64,000 bases of DNA from Streptomyces uncialis (GCF_001905345.1 NZ_LFBV01000002.1:1-64000); one strand, 5' to 3'; shown: positions 17,171-29,200, counted from the stretch's first letter. Program-made: numbers and translations. The notes: generated by a model not told the origin, from the letters alone.

Positions 17171-19039
17171 TTGAACTTCCTGCTGCTGGGCCCGCTTTCC
17201 GTCCGGTTGCACGCGCGTGAGGTCCACGTGTCGGCGCCAAGGCAGCGCGTGGTCCTGGCGGCGCTCCTCCTCAACGCCAACCGGGTGATCTCGGTCGACC
17301 GGATCGCCGAGTACGTGTGGGACGGCGCACCGCCGCCGAGCGCCGCCGCGACCGTCCGCACCTATGTGATGCGGCTGCGGCATTCGCTGGGTGAGCACGC
17401 CTCCGCCAGAATCCTCACCCGGGCGCCCGGGTACCTCCTCGAACTCGGGGAGCACGAGAGCGATCTGGGGCAGTTCACGGCGCATCGCCGACGCGCGGCG
17501 GAGCTGGCCGGGCGCGGGGATCTGGAGGGTTCCTCCACCGAGCTGGCCGAGGCCCTCGCCCTGTGGCGTGAGGAGCCGTTGGCGGACATTCCCTCGCGGA
17601 CGCTGCGTGATGTGGAGGGCCGTTACCTCCAGGAGCTGCGGTTGCAGACCATGGAACTGCGTTTCGACGCGGAGCTCGCGCTGTTGCGGCACGCCGAGGT
17701 GGTGCCCGAGCTCGTACGGCTGGTGCGGAAGTACCCGTTACGTGAGGCCCTGGTGGGCAAGCTGATGCTGGCGCTGTTCCGCTCGGGAAGGCAGTCGGAG
17801 GCACTGGATCTGTACCGGCGCACCCGGGTCCTGCTCGTGGAGCAGCTGGGCGCCGAGCCGAGCGCCGATCTGCGTGAGGTCCAGCGGCATATCCTCTCGG
17901 CCCATGACCGGCCCCGTACGCCGGGCCCGGTGGAGCCGCCCGCCAAGAAGGCGGTCGCGCCGGCCGCGCCCTGGAATGGTCCTGGTCGGCCGAGTCCGGC
18001 TCAACTTCCCTCGGTCGCACCGAAGTTGTCGGCACACTCGGGTCCGCTGGCGCGGCTGGAGCATTTCCTCACCACCGGCGCGCTGCCCGCGGGCACGGTG
18101 GCGACCGCGGTGGTCACCGGTCGTGGCGGCGTCGGCAAGAGCGCGCTGGCCCTGCACGCGGCCCACGCCGTGCGCGAGTGCTCGGTGCACGGTCAGCTCT
18201 ACGCCGACCTCGGCGCCGGGCCGCGACCGCTGACCGCGCGCACGGTGCTGCCGCGGTTTCTGGCCGACCTCGGTGTGCCCCGGGGCGAGATCCCGCGGGA
18301 GGAGTCCGAACGGGAGAGTCTGTACCGTTCGCTCACCTCGGACCGCCGGGTGCTGGTCGTGCTCGACAACGCGCACAGCAGCACACAGATCCGGCCGCTG
18401 ATACCCGGCAGCGGAGGGAGCAGACTGCTGGTCACCAGTCGGCGGCGGCTGGCCGATCTGGAGGGCGCGCGCACCCTGCTCCTTCCTCCGCTGGACGAGG
18501 CCGGGTCCCTGGAGCTGCTGGGGAGCATCGTCGGACCGGCCAGGGTCGGCGCCGAACCGCACGCCGTCCGGACGGTGCTGACGATCTGCGCGGGCCTTCC
18601 GCTGGCGATCCGGATCGCGGGGACCAGACTGCTGGAGCGCCCGCACTGGAGCATCGGGGACTTCGCCCGGCGGCTCACGGAGGCCCCGCGTCTGCTGGAC
18701 GAGCTGTGCGCGGGCGATCTCGGGGTCCGCCCCTGCCTCGACGCGGACCATGCCGGGCTGCGGCGGACGGCCCCGGACGGTGTCGATCCCGCCGAGGTGT
18801 TCACCGCGCTGGGGGCCGCGGAGGCGTCCTCCTTCTCCGGCAGCAGGGTCGCGGTGCTGGTCGGCTGCTCCGAGGCCAGGGCCGAGGAGGCCCTCGACAC
18901 CCTGGTCGAGGCCAATCTGCTGGGTGCGCCGAGGGCGGGCCGCTACTGGCTGGACGCACTGCTGAGGGCCTACGCCGCCGAACAAGCACAGGCGGTCGCC
19001 CTGCGGCAGCGCGGTCGCCCGTTCATGCGCGCCGGGTGA
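17171..19039 (+). CDS. AfsR/SARP-type pathway activator (winged helix, BTAD, NB-ARC)
   Basis: A 622-residue regulator. It has an OmpR-like winged helix (residues 1-95), a bacterial transcriptional activation domain (about 100-245), a linker, and an NB-ARC-like ATPase with Walker [11 protein letters not shown] near residue 316 and Walker [10 protein letters not shown]. The C-terminal TPR region of full AfsR is missing. The TTG at 17171 was chosen because AGAGGGA sits just upstream and SARPs characteristically begin right at this point (FLLLGPLSV). It leads the plus-strand O-methyltransferase gene by 64 bp. It matches the position of the AfsR-like activator of the bafilomycin cluster and is probably the cluster activator. 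Confidence 0.88.
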   Translation: MNFLLLGPLSVRLHAREVHVSAPRQRVVLAALLLNANRVISVDRIAEYVWDGAPPPSAAATVRTYVMRLRHSLGEHASARILTRAPGYLLELGEHESDLGQFTAHRRRAAELAGRGDLEGSSTELAEALALWREEPLADIPSRTLRDVEGRYLQELRLQTMELRFDAELALLRHAEVVPELVRLVRKYPLREALVGKLMLALFRSGRQSEALDLYRRTRVLLVEQLGAEPSADLREVQRHILSAHDRPRTPGPVEPPAKKAVAPAAPWNGPGRPSPAQLPSVAPKLSAHSGPLARLEHFLTTGALPAGTVATAVVTGRGGVGKSALALHAAHAVRECSVHGQLYADLGAGPRPLTARTVLPRFLADLGVPRGEIPREESERESLYRSLTSDRRVLVVLDNAHSSTQIRPLIPGSGGSRLLVTSRRRLADLEGARTLLLPPLDEAGSLELLGSIVGPARVGAEPHAVRTVLTICAGLPLAIRIAGTRLLERPHWSIGDFARRLTEAPRLLDELCAGDLGVRPCLDADHAGLRRTAPDGVDPAEVFTALGAAEASSFSGSRVAVLVGCSEARAEEALDTLVEANLLGAPRAGRYWLDALLRAYAAEQAQAVALRQRGRPFMRAG

Positions 19040-19103
19040 CCCTCCCGGCGCCCCGACCACGGAACATCCCGCCGACCGGCCCCTTCGAGAGGAACCCCGC
19101 GCC

Positions 19104-19766
19104 ATGGCACACCAGACGGCAGCCACCCCCGACCTGCTCGCCTATGTCCGGGAGGTCTCCCTCCGCGACGACGAACTGCTCAGGGAACTGCGGGAGACCA
19201 CCGCGGACCTCCCCGGCGGGACCGCCATGCAGGTGATGGCGGAGGAGGGGCAACTCCTCTCCTTGCTGGTCGGGTTGACGGGTGCCCGGGCGGTGCTGGA
19301 AATCGGCACCTACACCGGCTACAGCACCCTGTGCATGGCCCGCGCGCTCCCGGCGGACGGAATGCTGGTGTCCTGCGACATCGACGACCGGTGGCCTGCC
19401 GTCGGCGCCGACTTCTGGGAGCGCGCCGGGGTCGGCCCACGGATCGATCTGCGGATCGGTGACGCGGCCGGGATCCTGGACACCCTGCTGGCGGAGCGCG
19501 GGCCGGAGAGCTTCGACCTGGTGTTCATCGACGCCGACAAGACCAACTACGTGCGCTACTACGAGTCCTCGCTGGCGCTGGTGCGCGGGGGCGGTCTGAT
19601 CGTGGTCGACAACACCCTCTTCTTCGGCAGGGTCGCCGATCCGGCCGCCGTGGACCCGGACACCGCCGGGGTCAGGGCGCTGAACCGGGTGCTGCACCAG
19701 GACCCGCGGGTGGAGCTGTCGCTGCTGACGATGGCCGACGGGATCACGCTCGCCCGCAAGCGCTGA
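19104..19766 (+). CDS. fkbG: O-methyltransferase of methoxymalonyl-ACP biosynthesis (FkbG type)
   Basis: A 220-residue class I SAM-dependent methyltransferase of the caffeoyl-CoA type. The SAM motif is [10 protein letters not shown] (about residues 65-74), with metal-binding FIDADKTNY and VVDNTLFFG. It methylates the hydroxyl of hydroxymalonyl-ACP (or its precursor) to give methoxymalonyl-ACP. GAGAGGAA precedes the ATG. It is the only gene of the extender set on the plus strand and converges on the FkbH gene 26 bp away. Confidence 0.9.
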   Translation: MAHQTAATPDLLAYVREVSLRDDELLRELRETTADLPGGTAMQVMAEEGQLLSLLVGLTGARAVLEIGTYTGYSTLCMARALPADGMLVSCDIDDRWPAVGADFWERAGVGPRIDLRIGDAAGILDTLLAERGPESFDLVFIDADKTNYVRYYESSLALVRGGGLIVVDNTLFFGRVADPAAVDPDTAGVRALNRVLHQDPRVELSLLTMADGITLARKR

Positions 19767-19776
19767 GGACCGAGGG

Positions 19777-19805
19777 GGGAGCGTCGGGGCAGTCAGAGTG
19801 CTCCC
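19777..19805. terminator. Possible convergent terminator
   Basis: GGGAGC (19777-19782) and GCTCCC (19800-19805) can pair around a 17-base loop, located where the O-methyltransferase and FkbH genes meet tail to tail. The stem is short, so this is weak evidence; it overlaps the end of the FkbH gene. Confidence 0.25.
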
Positions 19806-20902
19806 GTCCCCTGTTCCGGCGCCCCCGGGTCGGGTGCGCCGAGGTCGGGTGCCTCCAGGCTCATGGTGGTGGACACCGCGCGCGGTCCGGGGGCCAGATG
19901 CAGCCGCTGGAGTCCCACGAGCGCCGACGCCGGTTCCAGGCCCGTGGCGCACGGGCACGGGTCCTCCTCGAAGCCCGCGAAGCGGTAGGCGATCTCCATC
20001 ATCCGGTTGCGCTCGGTGGCCCGGAAGTCGGCCACCAGATGGACCCCGGCCCGGGCCGCGGAGTCGGCCAGCCAGTTCAGCAGGGTCGCGCCGGCGCCGT
20101 AGGCCACGACCCGGCAGGAGGTCGCGAGCAACTTGAGGTGCCAGAGCCCCGGGTGCCGCTCCAGCAGCAGTACGCCGACCGCGCCGTGCGGTCCGAACCG
20201 GTCGGTCAGGGTGACCACCAGTACCTCGTGCCCGTGGTCGGTGATCAGGTCGCGCAGCACCGCGTCCGGGTAGTGCACCCCGGTGGCGTTCATCTGGCTG
20301 GTGCGCAGGGTCAGTTCCTCGACCCGGGAGAGCTCGTCGCCGGTGGCCCGGCCGATGCGCATCCGCAGGTCCAGGGTGCGCAGGAACTCCTCGTCGGGTC
20401 CCGGCGCCGCAGCGCGCTCGGCCTCGCGGCGGAAGCCCGCCTGGTACATCTGCCGACGCCGCCGGGAGTCGACGGTGCTGGTCGCGGGCGTGAACTCCGG
20501 CAGCTCCGGCAGCGCGAGGACCTGTTCGGCCGGGTAGCACCGCACCTCGGGCAGATGGAAGGCCACCTCGGCGCGCTCGGCGGGCCGGTCGTCGACGAAC
20601 GCGATGGTCGTGAGCGCGAAACCGAGCCGGTCCGCGATCCGGCGCACCGCCTCGGACTTGGCGCCCCACCCGATCTCCGGGAGTACGAAGTACTCGGCGA
20701 GGCCGAGGGCCTCCAGCCGGGCCCAGGCGTGCTCGTGGTCGTTGCGGCTCGCGATGGAATGCAGGATGCCGCGGGAGTCGAGCTCGATCACCGCCTTGCG
20801 CACCTCGTCCGGCAGCCCTACCTCACCGTCCTCCAGCAGGGTGCCCTGCCAGAGCGTGTCGTCCAGGTCCCAGACCAGGCACTTGACCGTCACGGGCGCC
20901 AT
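19793..20902 (-). CDS. fkbH: Glyceryl-ACP-forming HAD-superfamily protein (FkbH type)
   Basis: A 369-residue protein with an N-terminal HAD domain (VWDLDDTLW, residues 10-18, the DxDxT motif) and a C-terminal acetyltransferase-like domain containing the ATSCRVVAYGAG segment with a conserved Cys. The family takes 1,3-bisphosphoglycerate and loads a glyceryl unit on the stand-alone ACP, the first step to methoxymalonyl-ACP. The ATG at 20902 has GGAGG five bases upstream and is preferred to a GTG at 20941 that overlaps the previous stop. The tail after about residue 345 is a low-complexity Gly/Ala/Pro extension. Confidence 0.92.
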   Translation of the reverse strand: MAPVTVKCLVWDLDDTLWQGTLLEDGEVGLPDEVRKAVIELDSRGILHSIASRNDHEHAWARLEALGLAEYFVLPEIGWGAKSEAVRRIADRLGFALTTIAFVDDRPAERAEVAFHLPEVRCYPAEQVLALPELPEFTPATSTVDSRRRRQMYQAGFRREAERAAAPGPDEEFLRTLDLRMRIGRATGDELSRVEELTLRTSQMNATGVHYPDAVLRDLITDHGHEVLVVTLTDRFGPHGAVGVLLLERHPGLWHLKLLATSCRVVAYGAGATLLNWLADSAARAGVHLVADFRATERNRMMEIAYRFAGFEEDPCPCATGLEPASALVGLQRLHLAPGPRAVSTTMSLEAPDLGAPDPGAPEQGTGAL

Positions 20903-20937
20903 GTCGTCCTCCGTCGGCTCGTCGGCCGGGGGCCCGT

Positions 20938-22053
20938 TCACGGTGCCTCCGGACGGGAGAGGGCGTGCTGAGCCAGCATCAGACGGCACAGCTCGTTGCT
21001 GCCCTCGATGATCTCCATCAGTTTGGCGTCCCGGTACGCCCTGGCCACCGGATGTCCGTCCCGCGCCCCTGCCGAGGCCAGCACCTGGACGGCCGTTGCC
21101 GCGCCCCGGGCCGCCTGGGTCGCGCTGACGTGCTTGGCCAGGACGGTCGCCACCACCTGGTCCGGCGCCCCCTCGTCCCAGCGGCGGCTGGCGTGCTCGC
21201 ACACCCGGCTGGCCACCTGCTCGGCCGTGAAGATGTCGGCGAGGTGTCCGGCGACGAGTTGGTGCCCGGCCAGCGGTTCGCCGAACTGTTCACGCCCGGC
21301 GGCGTGGGCGGTGGCCGCCGCCAGACAGGCCCGCAGTATGCCCACGCACCCCCAGGCGACCGATATCCGCCCGTAGGCGAGCGCGGTCGTCACCAGCAGG
21401 GACAGCGGCAGGGCGTAGCCGCCGAGAACGCTGTCGGCCGGCAGCCGGACCCCGTCGAGACGCACGTCCGCGTGTCCGGCCGCCCGGCAGCCGAGCGGGT
21501 CGGTGATCCGTTCCACCCGGACGCCCGGCGCGTCGGCGGGCACCACCACGGCCGCCGCACCGTCCTCGTAGCGGCCGACGATCACCAGCAGGTCGGCGTA
21601 GTGGGCGGCGGTCACCCACTTCTTGTGTCCGTCCACGACGATCGAGTCGCCGTCGCGGCGGACGGTGGTAGTCATCGCCGCGAGGTCGCTGCCGGCGCCG
21701 GGCTCGCTGAAGCCGACCGCCGCCAGTTCACCCCCGGTGAGCCGGGGGAGGTACCCGGCCGACTGCTCCGCGGTGCCCAGGCGCCGCACGGTCCACGCCG
21801 CCATGCCCTGGGAGGTCATCACACTGCGCAGCGAACCGCACAGGCCGCCCACATGGGCGGTGTAGGTGCCGTTGTGCATGCTGCTGAGCCCCCAGCCGCC
21901 GTACTCCTCCGGGACCTCGGCGCACAGCCGGCCCTCGGCGCCCAGCTCATGGAGCAGATCCAGCGGGAGCAGGCCGGTCCGGTCCCACTCCCCCGCCAGG
22001 TCGCCGACCCGCAGGGTGACCGCGGTGAGGGCACCGGCCAGGTCCTCACCCAT
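20938..22053 (-). CDS. fkbI: Acyl-CoA dehydrogenase-like oxidase (FkbI type)
   Basis: A 371-residue flavoprotein of the acyl-CoA dehydrogenase family with EPGAGSDLAAM and GHKKWVTAA flavin-site motifs, and EGSNELCRLML near the C-terminus where the catalytic base region lies. In the methoxymalonyl pathway it completes oxidation of the glyceryl-ACP terminus to the carboxylate. Its ATG overlaps the ACP stop by 8 bp. Length is normal for this subfamily. Confidence 0.92.
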   Translation of the reverse strand: MGEDLAGALTAVTLRVGDLAGEWDRTGLLPLDLLHELGAEGRLCAEVPEEYGGWGLSSMHNGTYTAHVGGLCGSLRSVMTSQGMAAWTVRRLGTAEQSAGYLPRLTGGELAAVGFSEPGAGSDLAAMTTTVRRDGDSIVVDGHKKWVTAAHYADLLVIVGRYEDGAAAVVVPADAPGVRVERITDPLGCRAAGHADVRLDGVRLPADSVLGGYALPLSLLVTTALAYGRISVAWGCVGILRACLAAATAHAAGREQFGEPLAGHQLVAGHLADIFTAEQVASRVCEHASRRWDEGAPDQVVATVLAKHVSATQAARGAATAVQVLASAGARDGHPVARAYRDAKLMEIIEGSNELCRLMLAQHALSRPEAP

Positions 22054-22327
22054 CGTGGCTCCCGGGGGCGGGCCGGCGGAGCCGGTCGACCAGTCCGGCC
22101 ATCCGCCGCACGGTGCGGAAGTTGTCCAGCCGGAGGTCCGCGCCGCGGACGGCGATGGTGTAGGTCTTCTCCAGATGCACCACCAGTTGCATGGCGAACA
22201 GGGACGAGAGGCCCCCGGCCGCGAACAGGTCGGTGTCGGCTTCCCAGGGGGTTCCGGTGTGTCCCTCCAGGAACCCCAGAAGCTCCTTCTCCAGGTCGTC
22301 GGCGTTCGGGGTGCTGCCCGTGGTCAT
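22046..22327 (-). CDS. fkbJ: Stand-alone acyl carrier protein for methoxymalonyl-ACP (FkbJ type)
   Basis: A 93-residue carrier protein. The phosphopantetheine site is GGLSSLFAMQLV with Ser42 as attachment; the usual Asp before this Ser is replaced by Ser, while the family-typical LFAMQLV is kept. The ATG at 22327 has GAGGAGA just upstream, so the longer frame from 22417 is wrong. It carries the glyceryl, hydroxymalonyl and finally methoxymalonyl units to the dedicated AT of the PKS. Confidence 0.92.
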   Translation of the reverse strand: MTTGSTPNADDLEKELLGFLEGHTGTPWEADTDLFAAGGLSSLFAMQLVVHLEKTYTIAVRGADLRLDNFRTVRRMAGLVDRLRRPAPGSHDG

Positions 22328-22349
22328 GGCTGTCTCCTCGTCGGGTTCG

Positions 22350-23219
22350 TCAGGTGTAGTCGTAGAAGCCGCGCCCGGACTTGCGGCCGAGCCGGCCCTC
22401 ACGGACCAGTCGCACAAGCAGCTCGCTGGGGCGGCAGCCGTCGTCGCCGGTCCGTTCGTGCAGCACCCGGAGGGAGTCGACGAGGTTGTCGATGCCGATC
22501 AGATCCGCGGTGCGCAGCGGGCCCGTGGGATGTCCCAGACAGCCCTGCATCAGGGCGTCGACGGCCTCGGCGGTCGCCGTGCCCTCCTCCACGACACGGG
22601 CCGCGTCGTTGATCATCGGGTGCAGTATCCGGCTGGTCACGAAGCCCGGTGCGTCCCTGACCACCACCGCCCGCCGCCGCAGGGCCGCGAGCAGCGACGT
22701 CACCGCCGCCATCGCGGGCTCCCCGGTCCTGGGCCCGCGGACCACCTCGGCGGTCCCGATCAGATAGGGCGGGTTCATGAAGTGGGTGCCGACCAGTTCC
22801 TCCGGCCGCTCCAGCGCCCCGGCCAGCTCGTCCACGGGGATCGAGGAGGTATTGGTGATCAGCGGGGTTCCCGGGCGGACCAGTGCGGAGACCTCGGACA
22901 GGACCGCGGCCTTGGTCGCCGCGTTCTCGGTGACCGCCTCGATGACGGCGGTGGCCCCGGCCGCGGCCTTCAGCGAGGTCCCGGTGACCAGTTCGCCCGG
23001 GGAGATGCCGGGCGGCAGCGCGCCCATCAGCTCGGCCAGCCGGAGCTCGCCGTCGATCCGGTCCCCGGCCCGGTCGAGCAGCTCCCGGTCCACGTCGACC
23101 AGATGCACCGGCAGACCGTGCCCGAGGGCGAGGACGGTGATGCCGACGCCCATCACGCCGGCTCCCAGCACGGTGAGGGCGTGCCGCGGTGGCGATTCGT
23201 CATGCGGAGCGGTGGTCAA
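22350..23219 (-). CDS. fkbK: 3-Hydroxyacyl-CoA dehydrogenase-like enzyme (FkbK type)
   Basis: A protein of about 289 residues with an N-terminal Rossmann fold (VLGAGVMGVGI) and the hydroxyacyl-dehydrogenase motifs AVTENAATK, THFMNPP and DAPGFVTSRI. It oxidises glyceryl-ACP in the extender pathway. Two starts are possible: a GTG at 23240 overlapping the PKS stop, or the TTG at 23219 with AAGGAG six bases upstream. I prefer the TTG. Placement directly behind the last PKS gene ties extender supply to PKS expression. Confidence 0.9.
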   Translation of the reverse strand: MTTAPHDESPPRHALTVLGAGVMGVGITVLALGHGLPVHLVDVDRELLDRAGDRIDGELRLAELMGALPPGISPGELVTGTSLKAAAGATAVIEAVTENAATKAAVLSEVSALVRPGTPLITNTSSIPVDELAGALERPEELVGTHFMNPPYLIGTAEVVRGPRTGEPAMAAVTSLLAALRRRAVVVRDAPGFVTSRILHPMINDAARVVEEGTATAEAVDALMQGCLGHPTGPLRTADLIGIDNLVDSLRVLHERTGDDGCRPSELLVRLVREGRLGRKSGRGFYDYT

Positions 23220-23236
23220 CGGACTCTCCTTCGGCT

Positions 23237-26200
23237 TCACAGGTCATCGGAGGTGCGGAGGACGGCGCCGAGCCAGGTGCCGACGGCGTCCCCGGTGGTC
23301 GCGACATGCTGTTCCATGATCGAGAAGTGGTCTCCGGGAACGTCGACGACGGCGTCGGCGGAGGCCCAGGACGAGCGCCAGTCACCGGCCCCGGCGGACG
23401 GACTACCGAGGGGGACGGACGCGCGTACCAGGAGCACCGGGGCATGGACCGCCGGCGGTTTCCAGTCGTCGAGCAGACGGAAGTAGCCGCCCATCGCGGT
23501 CAGTCTGGTCCCGTCCATCGGGGCCGCCCGGTCCTCGCGGGCGAACATCCCGCCCAGCAGCACATCGTTGAACTGGGTGATGCCCGTGTTGTCGGAGAGA
23601 TAGGTGTCCAGCAGCACCACGGCCGCGGGCCCCTCACCGCGGCGTTCCAGTTCGGCGGCCACCCCATGGGCGAGCGTGCCGCCCGAGGAGGAGCCGGCCA
23701 GCACCAGGGTCCGTCCGGACAGTTCGCGGAGCAGCGTCGCCGCCTGGAATCCCACCAGGGCGGCCATATCGGCGGGCAGTTCCTCCTCAGGGGTGAAGCC
23801 GGGGGCGTCCAGGGCGGTGACGGCGTAGCGGTCCCGGAAGCGGGCGGCGAAGCGGGCGTACTGGTGGGCGCCGCCGAGGGCGACGACGGAACCGAAACAG
23901 ACGATCACCGGGGCACCGTCGCGCTCGTTCAGACGCAGCAGTCGCGGACCGGTGCCGGCCGCCGCGAGTTCGTCGCCGCCGCGGAACGCCGGGCGCAGGG
24001 CGGAGGCGTGCTTGAGCAGGGCGATGCCCTCGTCGGTCCGGCCGAGCGCGCAGGCCCGTCGGAACAGTACGCTCACCGGGTCGTTGTCGGACTCGGTGTC
24101 GGACGCGGCGTCCGGCGGGGTGTCTGTCACGGCCGGCGGCGCGATACCGGTTCGGGGTGCGGGTTCGGGTTCGGGTTCGGCGCGCGCCGCGGTGGCGAGG
24201 CGCGCGGCGAGCCCCGCCGGCGTCCCGCTGTCGAAGACCACGGAGGGCCTCAGCCGCAGACCGGTGGCGGCGGCCAGACGGTTGCGCAGTTCGACCGCGG
24301 TCAGCGAGTCGAAACCGACGGAGAGGAACGGCACCGTCCCGGACAGCGCCCCGGACTCGGTGTGGCCGAGGACGTCGGCGGCCTGGGTGAGGACGAGTTC
24401 ACGCAGGATCAGCTCACGTTCCTGGGCGTCGGCGGCGTCGAGCCGGTTCCGCAGCGACAGGGCGGCCGTCGCCGCCGCTCCCGCCGGGCGGCCCCGCCGT
24501 ACCAGCGAGCGCAGCATCGGGTGGACCGGACCGTCGCGGTGCGCGGGGAGGTCGAGGTGTGCCAGGACGGCGGGGGTCCCGTCACCCGTCTCGGCGGCGT
24601 CCGCGGCGAGAGCGGTGTCCAGCAACGCCATGGCCTCCGCGTCGGAGAGGCCGCGCGCGCCGCGTCGGTCGATACGTCGCCGTTCGGCGCCGTCGAGTTT
24701 CGAGGTCATCCCGCTGTGCCGCTCCCAGAGCCCCCAGGCCAGGGACAGCCCGGGCAGCCCGAGCCGTCGGCGTTCGGCGGTCAGCGCGTCCAGCGCGGCA
24801 TTGGCGGCGGAGTAGGACGCCTGTCCCGGACTGCCCAGCACGCCCGCCGCGGAGGAGAAGACGACGAACGCCGAGAGATCCGTGCCGCGCGTCAGCCGGT
24901 CGAGGTGCCGGGCGGCGTCGAGCTTGGGCCGCAGCACCGCCGTCATCCGCTCCCGTGTCAGCCCCTCCAGCAGGCCGTCGTCGAGCACTCCGGCGGTGTG
25001 GACCACTGCGCACAGCGGATGGCGCGCGGGGATGGCCGCCAGAGCGGCGGTCAGTGCCTGACGGTCCGACACATCGCAGCCGACGGTGGTCAGCTCGGCC
25101 CCCGCCGCGGCGAGTTCGGCCGTCAGCTCCGGCATCCCGGGAGCGTCGGCGCCCCGGCGGCTCAGTACCCGGAGACGGCGTACCCCGTGCGCGGTGACCA
25201 GATGGCGTGCCAGGACGGCCGCGAGAACGCCTCCGCCACTCAGCAGCACCGTGCCCTCGGCCGGTCCGAACAGTCCGGTCGCCCGGGTCGTGGGCCCGGT
25301 GCCGGGCCCCGCACCGGGCGCGGCCACGGCCCGGGGGGCGGTCGGCCGTAGCAGTCGGGGCGCGTGCAGTACGCCGGCGCGCAAGGCTGCCTGCGGTTCA
25401 CCGGTGGCGAGAAGTTCGGTGAGCGCGTCAACGACACCGTCCGGCCGGTCGATGTCCAGCACCACGAACCGGTCGGGGTGTTCGAGCTGGGCTGCCCGGA
25501 GCAGGCCCCAGACGGCCGCCGCGCCGAGGTCCACGGGGCGCGGCTCCCCGGTGGGCGGACCGGGCGCGCCCCGGGTGAGCACCACCAGCGGTACGGCTGC
25601 GGCGGTGTCGTGGGCGAGATGACGCTGGAGGTGTTCGAGGACGGAGGCCGCGACCGCGTGCACCGCCGGGATTCCCTCGTCCCGGGCCGAGGCGTCCCCC
25701 GGCAGGGCGTCCCCGGTCGCAACGTCGCTGGTCGCCGCAGCCACGGTCCCGACGGCCACGGTCCCGTCGGCCATGGTGGGAGCCTGCCCGGCGCGGGTGT
25801 CCCCGGCCGGAGCGGTGCCGGTCGGGACGTTCCCGGTCGGAGGGTTCCCCGCCGGGGCGGACGGGGGGCAGATCAGCAGTACCGCGTCGGGCGCCGCCGA
25901 CAGCGGCACGACGGGGAAGCCGGCCGGCAGCAGCCGGTCGTCCCGCGGGCCGAGCAGGCCCCAGCGGGTGACCGGGCGTGGGCCGGTCGGCGCGGTGATC
26001 GGGGTCCAGCCGACACGGAACACGGAGCCCGACGACGCCCGCAGCGCGTCGGCGCGCGCCGCACGCAGGGCGAGCGAACCGACCGTCACCACGGCACGGT
26101 CCGACGGGTCGGTGATCCGCACGGTGACCGCGTCGGGTCCGTCGGAACGCAGCCGGACGCGCAGCACCGGCGCGTCGGACGGCTCGATCTGGACCCGCTG

Positions 26201-29200
26201 CCAGGAGAACGGCAGGGGGACACCGTCGGCGGCCCCCGGAGTACGGGAGCCCTCACGCAGACCGGTCGCCTGGAGGGCCGCGTCCAGCAGGACCGGGTGC
26301 ACCCCGAAGCCGCCCCGCCCGGCACCGGGAAGGCCGGCGGGCCGTGCGACCTCGGCGTGGATCTCGTCCCCCGCGCGCCAGGCGGCGCGCAGACCCCGGA
26401 ACGCCGGTCCGTAGTCGATGCCACCGGCTTCGAGCAGCTCGTACAGTTCGTCGACGTCCAGGGGGACCGCACCGGGCGGGGGCCACGTACCGTCCGGCCG
26501 TGCCGCACCGTCCGAGGGGCTCCGCACGCCGACCGTCCCGGTCGCGTGCCGGGTCCAGACCCGGTCGGGCCCGGTGGCGTCCTCGGGGCGGGAGTGGAAC
26601 TCCACCGGACGCCGTCCCGAATCGTCCTCGGCACCCACCAGGACCCGCAACTGTACGGCGCGGTCATCGGTGGCATCACCGGGCAGCAGCAGCGGGGCGG
26701 CCAGGGTCAGCTCCTCCACCAGAGCGCAGCCGAGGCGGCGGCCCACGTGCGCGGCCAGCTCCACGAAGGCCGCGCCCGGCAGGATGACCGCGCCGGCCAC
26801 GGTGTGGTCGGCGAGCCACGGGTGGGTGGCCAGGGACAGCCGTCCGGTGAAGAGGGTGCCCGCGTCGTCCGGCAGTTCGACCGCCGCGCCGAGCAGCGGA
26901 TGGTCCGCCGCCGATTGACCGGTGGACACCGGGTCGCGATCGGCCGGAAGGGCGTCGAGCCAGTAGCGGCGTCGCTGGAAGGCATAGGTGGGCAGGTCCA
27001 CGCGCTGGACACCGGTCCCCGTGAACAGCGCCGCCCAGTCGACCGGCAGACCGCGGACCTGGGCCGCGGCGAGGGCGAGCTGCATCTGGCGGAGTCCGCC
27101 CTCCCCGCGCCGCAGGGTGCTGAGCACCAGCGCCTCCGGGGCGCCCGCGTCGGCGGCCGTGTCCTCGACCCCGTAGGTCAGGACGGGGTGGGGACCGGTC
27201 TCGATGAAGACACGGTGTCCGGCGGCGAGCAGGGAGCGGGTGGCCCGCTCGAACTCAACGGTCCGACGGAGGTTGCGATACCAGTACTCGGCGTCCAGGG
27301 CCTTGGTGTCCAACAGGGCGCCGGTGACGCTGGAGTAGAACGGCACCGGACCGGAGAGGGGAGTGATCCCCGCCAGATCGGCGAGGAGCTGTTCGCGGAT
27401 CTCCTCCACATGCGCGGAGTGCGAGGCGTAGTCCACCTCGATACGACGCGCCCGCACCTCCTGCTCGACGAGCTGGTCGACCAGCGTCGTGACCGCGTCC
27501 GCGTCGCCCGACACCACCGTCGACGACGGACCATTGACCGCCGCCACCGACAACCGGCCGTCCCAGGAGGCGATCCGCTCCCGCACCTCATCCACCGGCA
27601 GCGGCACCGACGCCATACCGCCGCGGCCCGCCAGCACACCCACCGCACGACTCCGCAGCGCCACCACCCGCGCCCCGTCGTCCAGACTCAAACCACCCGC
27701 CACACACGCAGCAGCAATCTCACCCTGACTGTGACCCACCACCGCATCCGGCACCACACCGAACGAACGCCACACCTCGGCCAGTGACACCATCACCGCC
27801 CACAACACCGGCTGCACCACATCCACCCGGGCCAACGCCTCGGCCGAGCCCAGTGCTTCTCCCAGCGACCAGTCGGCATAGGGCGCCAGCGCCCGCTCGC
27901 ACTCCGCCATCCGAGCCGCGAACACCGCCGACCCCTCCAGCAGCTCCACGGCCATCCCCACCCACTGCGAACCCTGCCCCGGGAACACCAAGACCGAACG
28001 ACCCGGTGTCACCCCACCGCCCCGCACCACCCGCGGGGAGTCCACGTCCCGTGAGAGGGCCGCGAGGCCGGTCAGCAACTCGTCGCGGTCCGACCCGGCC
28101 ACGACCGCCCGCTCCGCGAAACGCGAACGCCCCACCGCCAACGAGTAGCCGACATCCAGCACATCCAGCCCGGGCTCCGCCAGTACCCGCGCGTGCAACG
28201 CCGCCGCCTGCCCGCGCAACGCCGCACCGTCCCGCCCCGACAACGGCCACACCACCACCCCCGGACGCGGAACCGATCCGGCCGGTCCGGTCGAGGTGAC
28301 AGGAGGTGCCGACTCCACGATCACGTGGGCGTTGGTGCCGCTGACACCGAAGGAGGAGACGCCCGCCCGGCGCGGTCGGCCGGTCTGCGGCCAGGGGGTG
28401 GCCGCGGTGAGCAGGGAGACGGCCCCCTCGGTCCAGTCGACCTGGGTCGAGGGGCGGTCGATGTGCAGGGTGCGCGGCAGCAGCCCGTGACTCATCGCCA
28501 GTACGGTCTTGATCACGCCGCCGACCCCGGCGGCGGCCTGGGTGTGGGACAGGTTGGACTTCAGCGACCCCAGCCGCAACGGCCGGTCGGCGGGGCGGCC
28601 CTGGCCGTAGGTGGCCAGCAGCGCCTGCGCCTCGATCGGGTCTCCGAGCATGGTGCCGGTGCCGTGCGCCTCCACCATGTCCACCTCGTCCGGGGCGAGT
28701 CCGGCTCGGTCGAGCGCGCCGCTGATGACGCGTTGCTGGGCCGGGCCGTTCGGGGCGGTCAGTCCGTTGCTGGCGCCGTCCTGGTTGACGGCCGAACCAC
28801 GGATGACGGCCAGGACGGGATGCCCCGCGCGCAACGCGTCCGAGAGCCGCTCCAGCAGAAGCAGACCGAGTCCCTCACCGAACCCCGCCCCGTCAGCCGT
28901 GGACGAGAAGGACTTGCTGCGCCCGTCGGGGGCCAGGCCGCGCTGGCGACTGAATCCGACATAGAGGCCGGGGGTGGACATCACGGTCACCCCGCCGGCC
29001 AGGGCGAGGGTGGCGTCGCCGGAGCGCAGTCCCTGACAGGCGAGGTGGATGGCGACCAGCGAGGACGAGCAAGCGGTGTCCAGGGTCACCGCCGGACCCT
29101 CCAGGCCCAGGGTGTAGGCGATCCGGCCGGAGGCCACACTGGGGATGGTGCCCGTGCCGAGGAAGCCCTCCAGCTCGTCGGGCACCCGGTCGAGCCTGGA

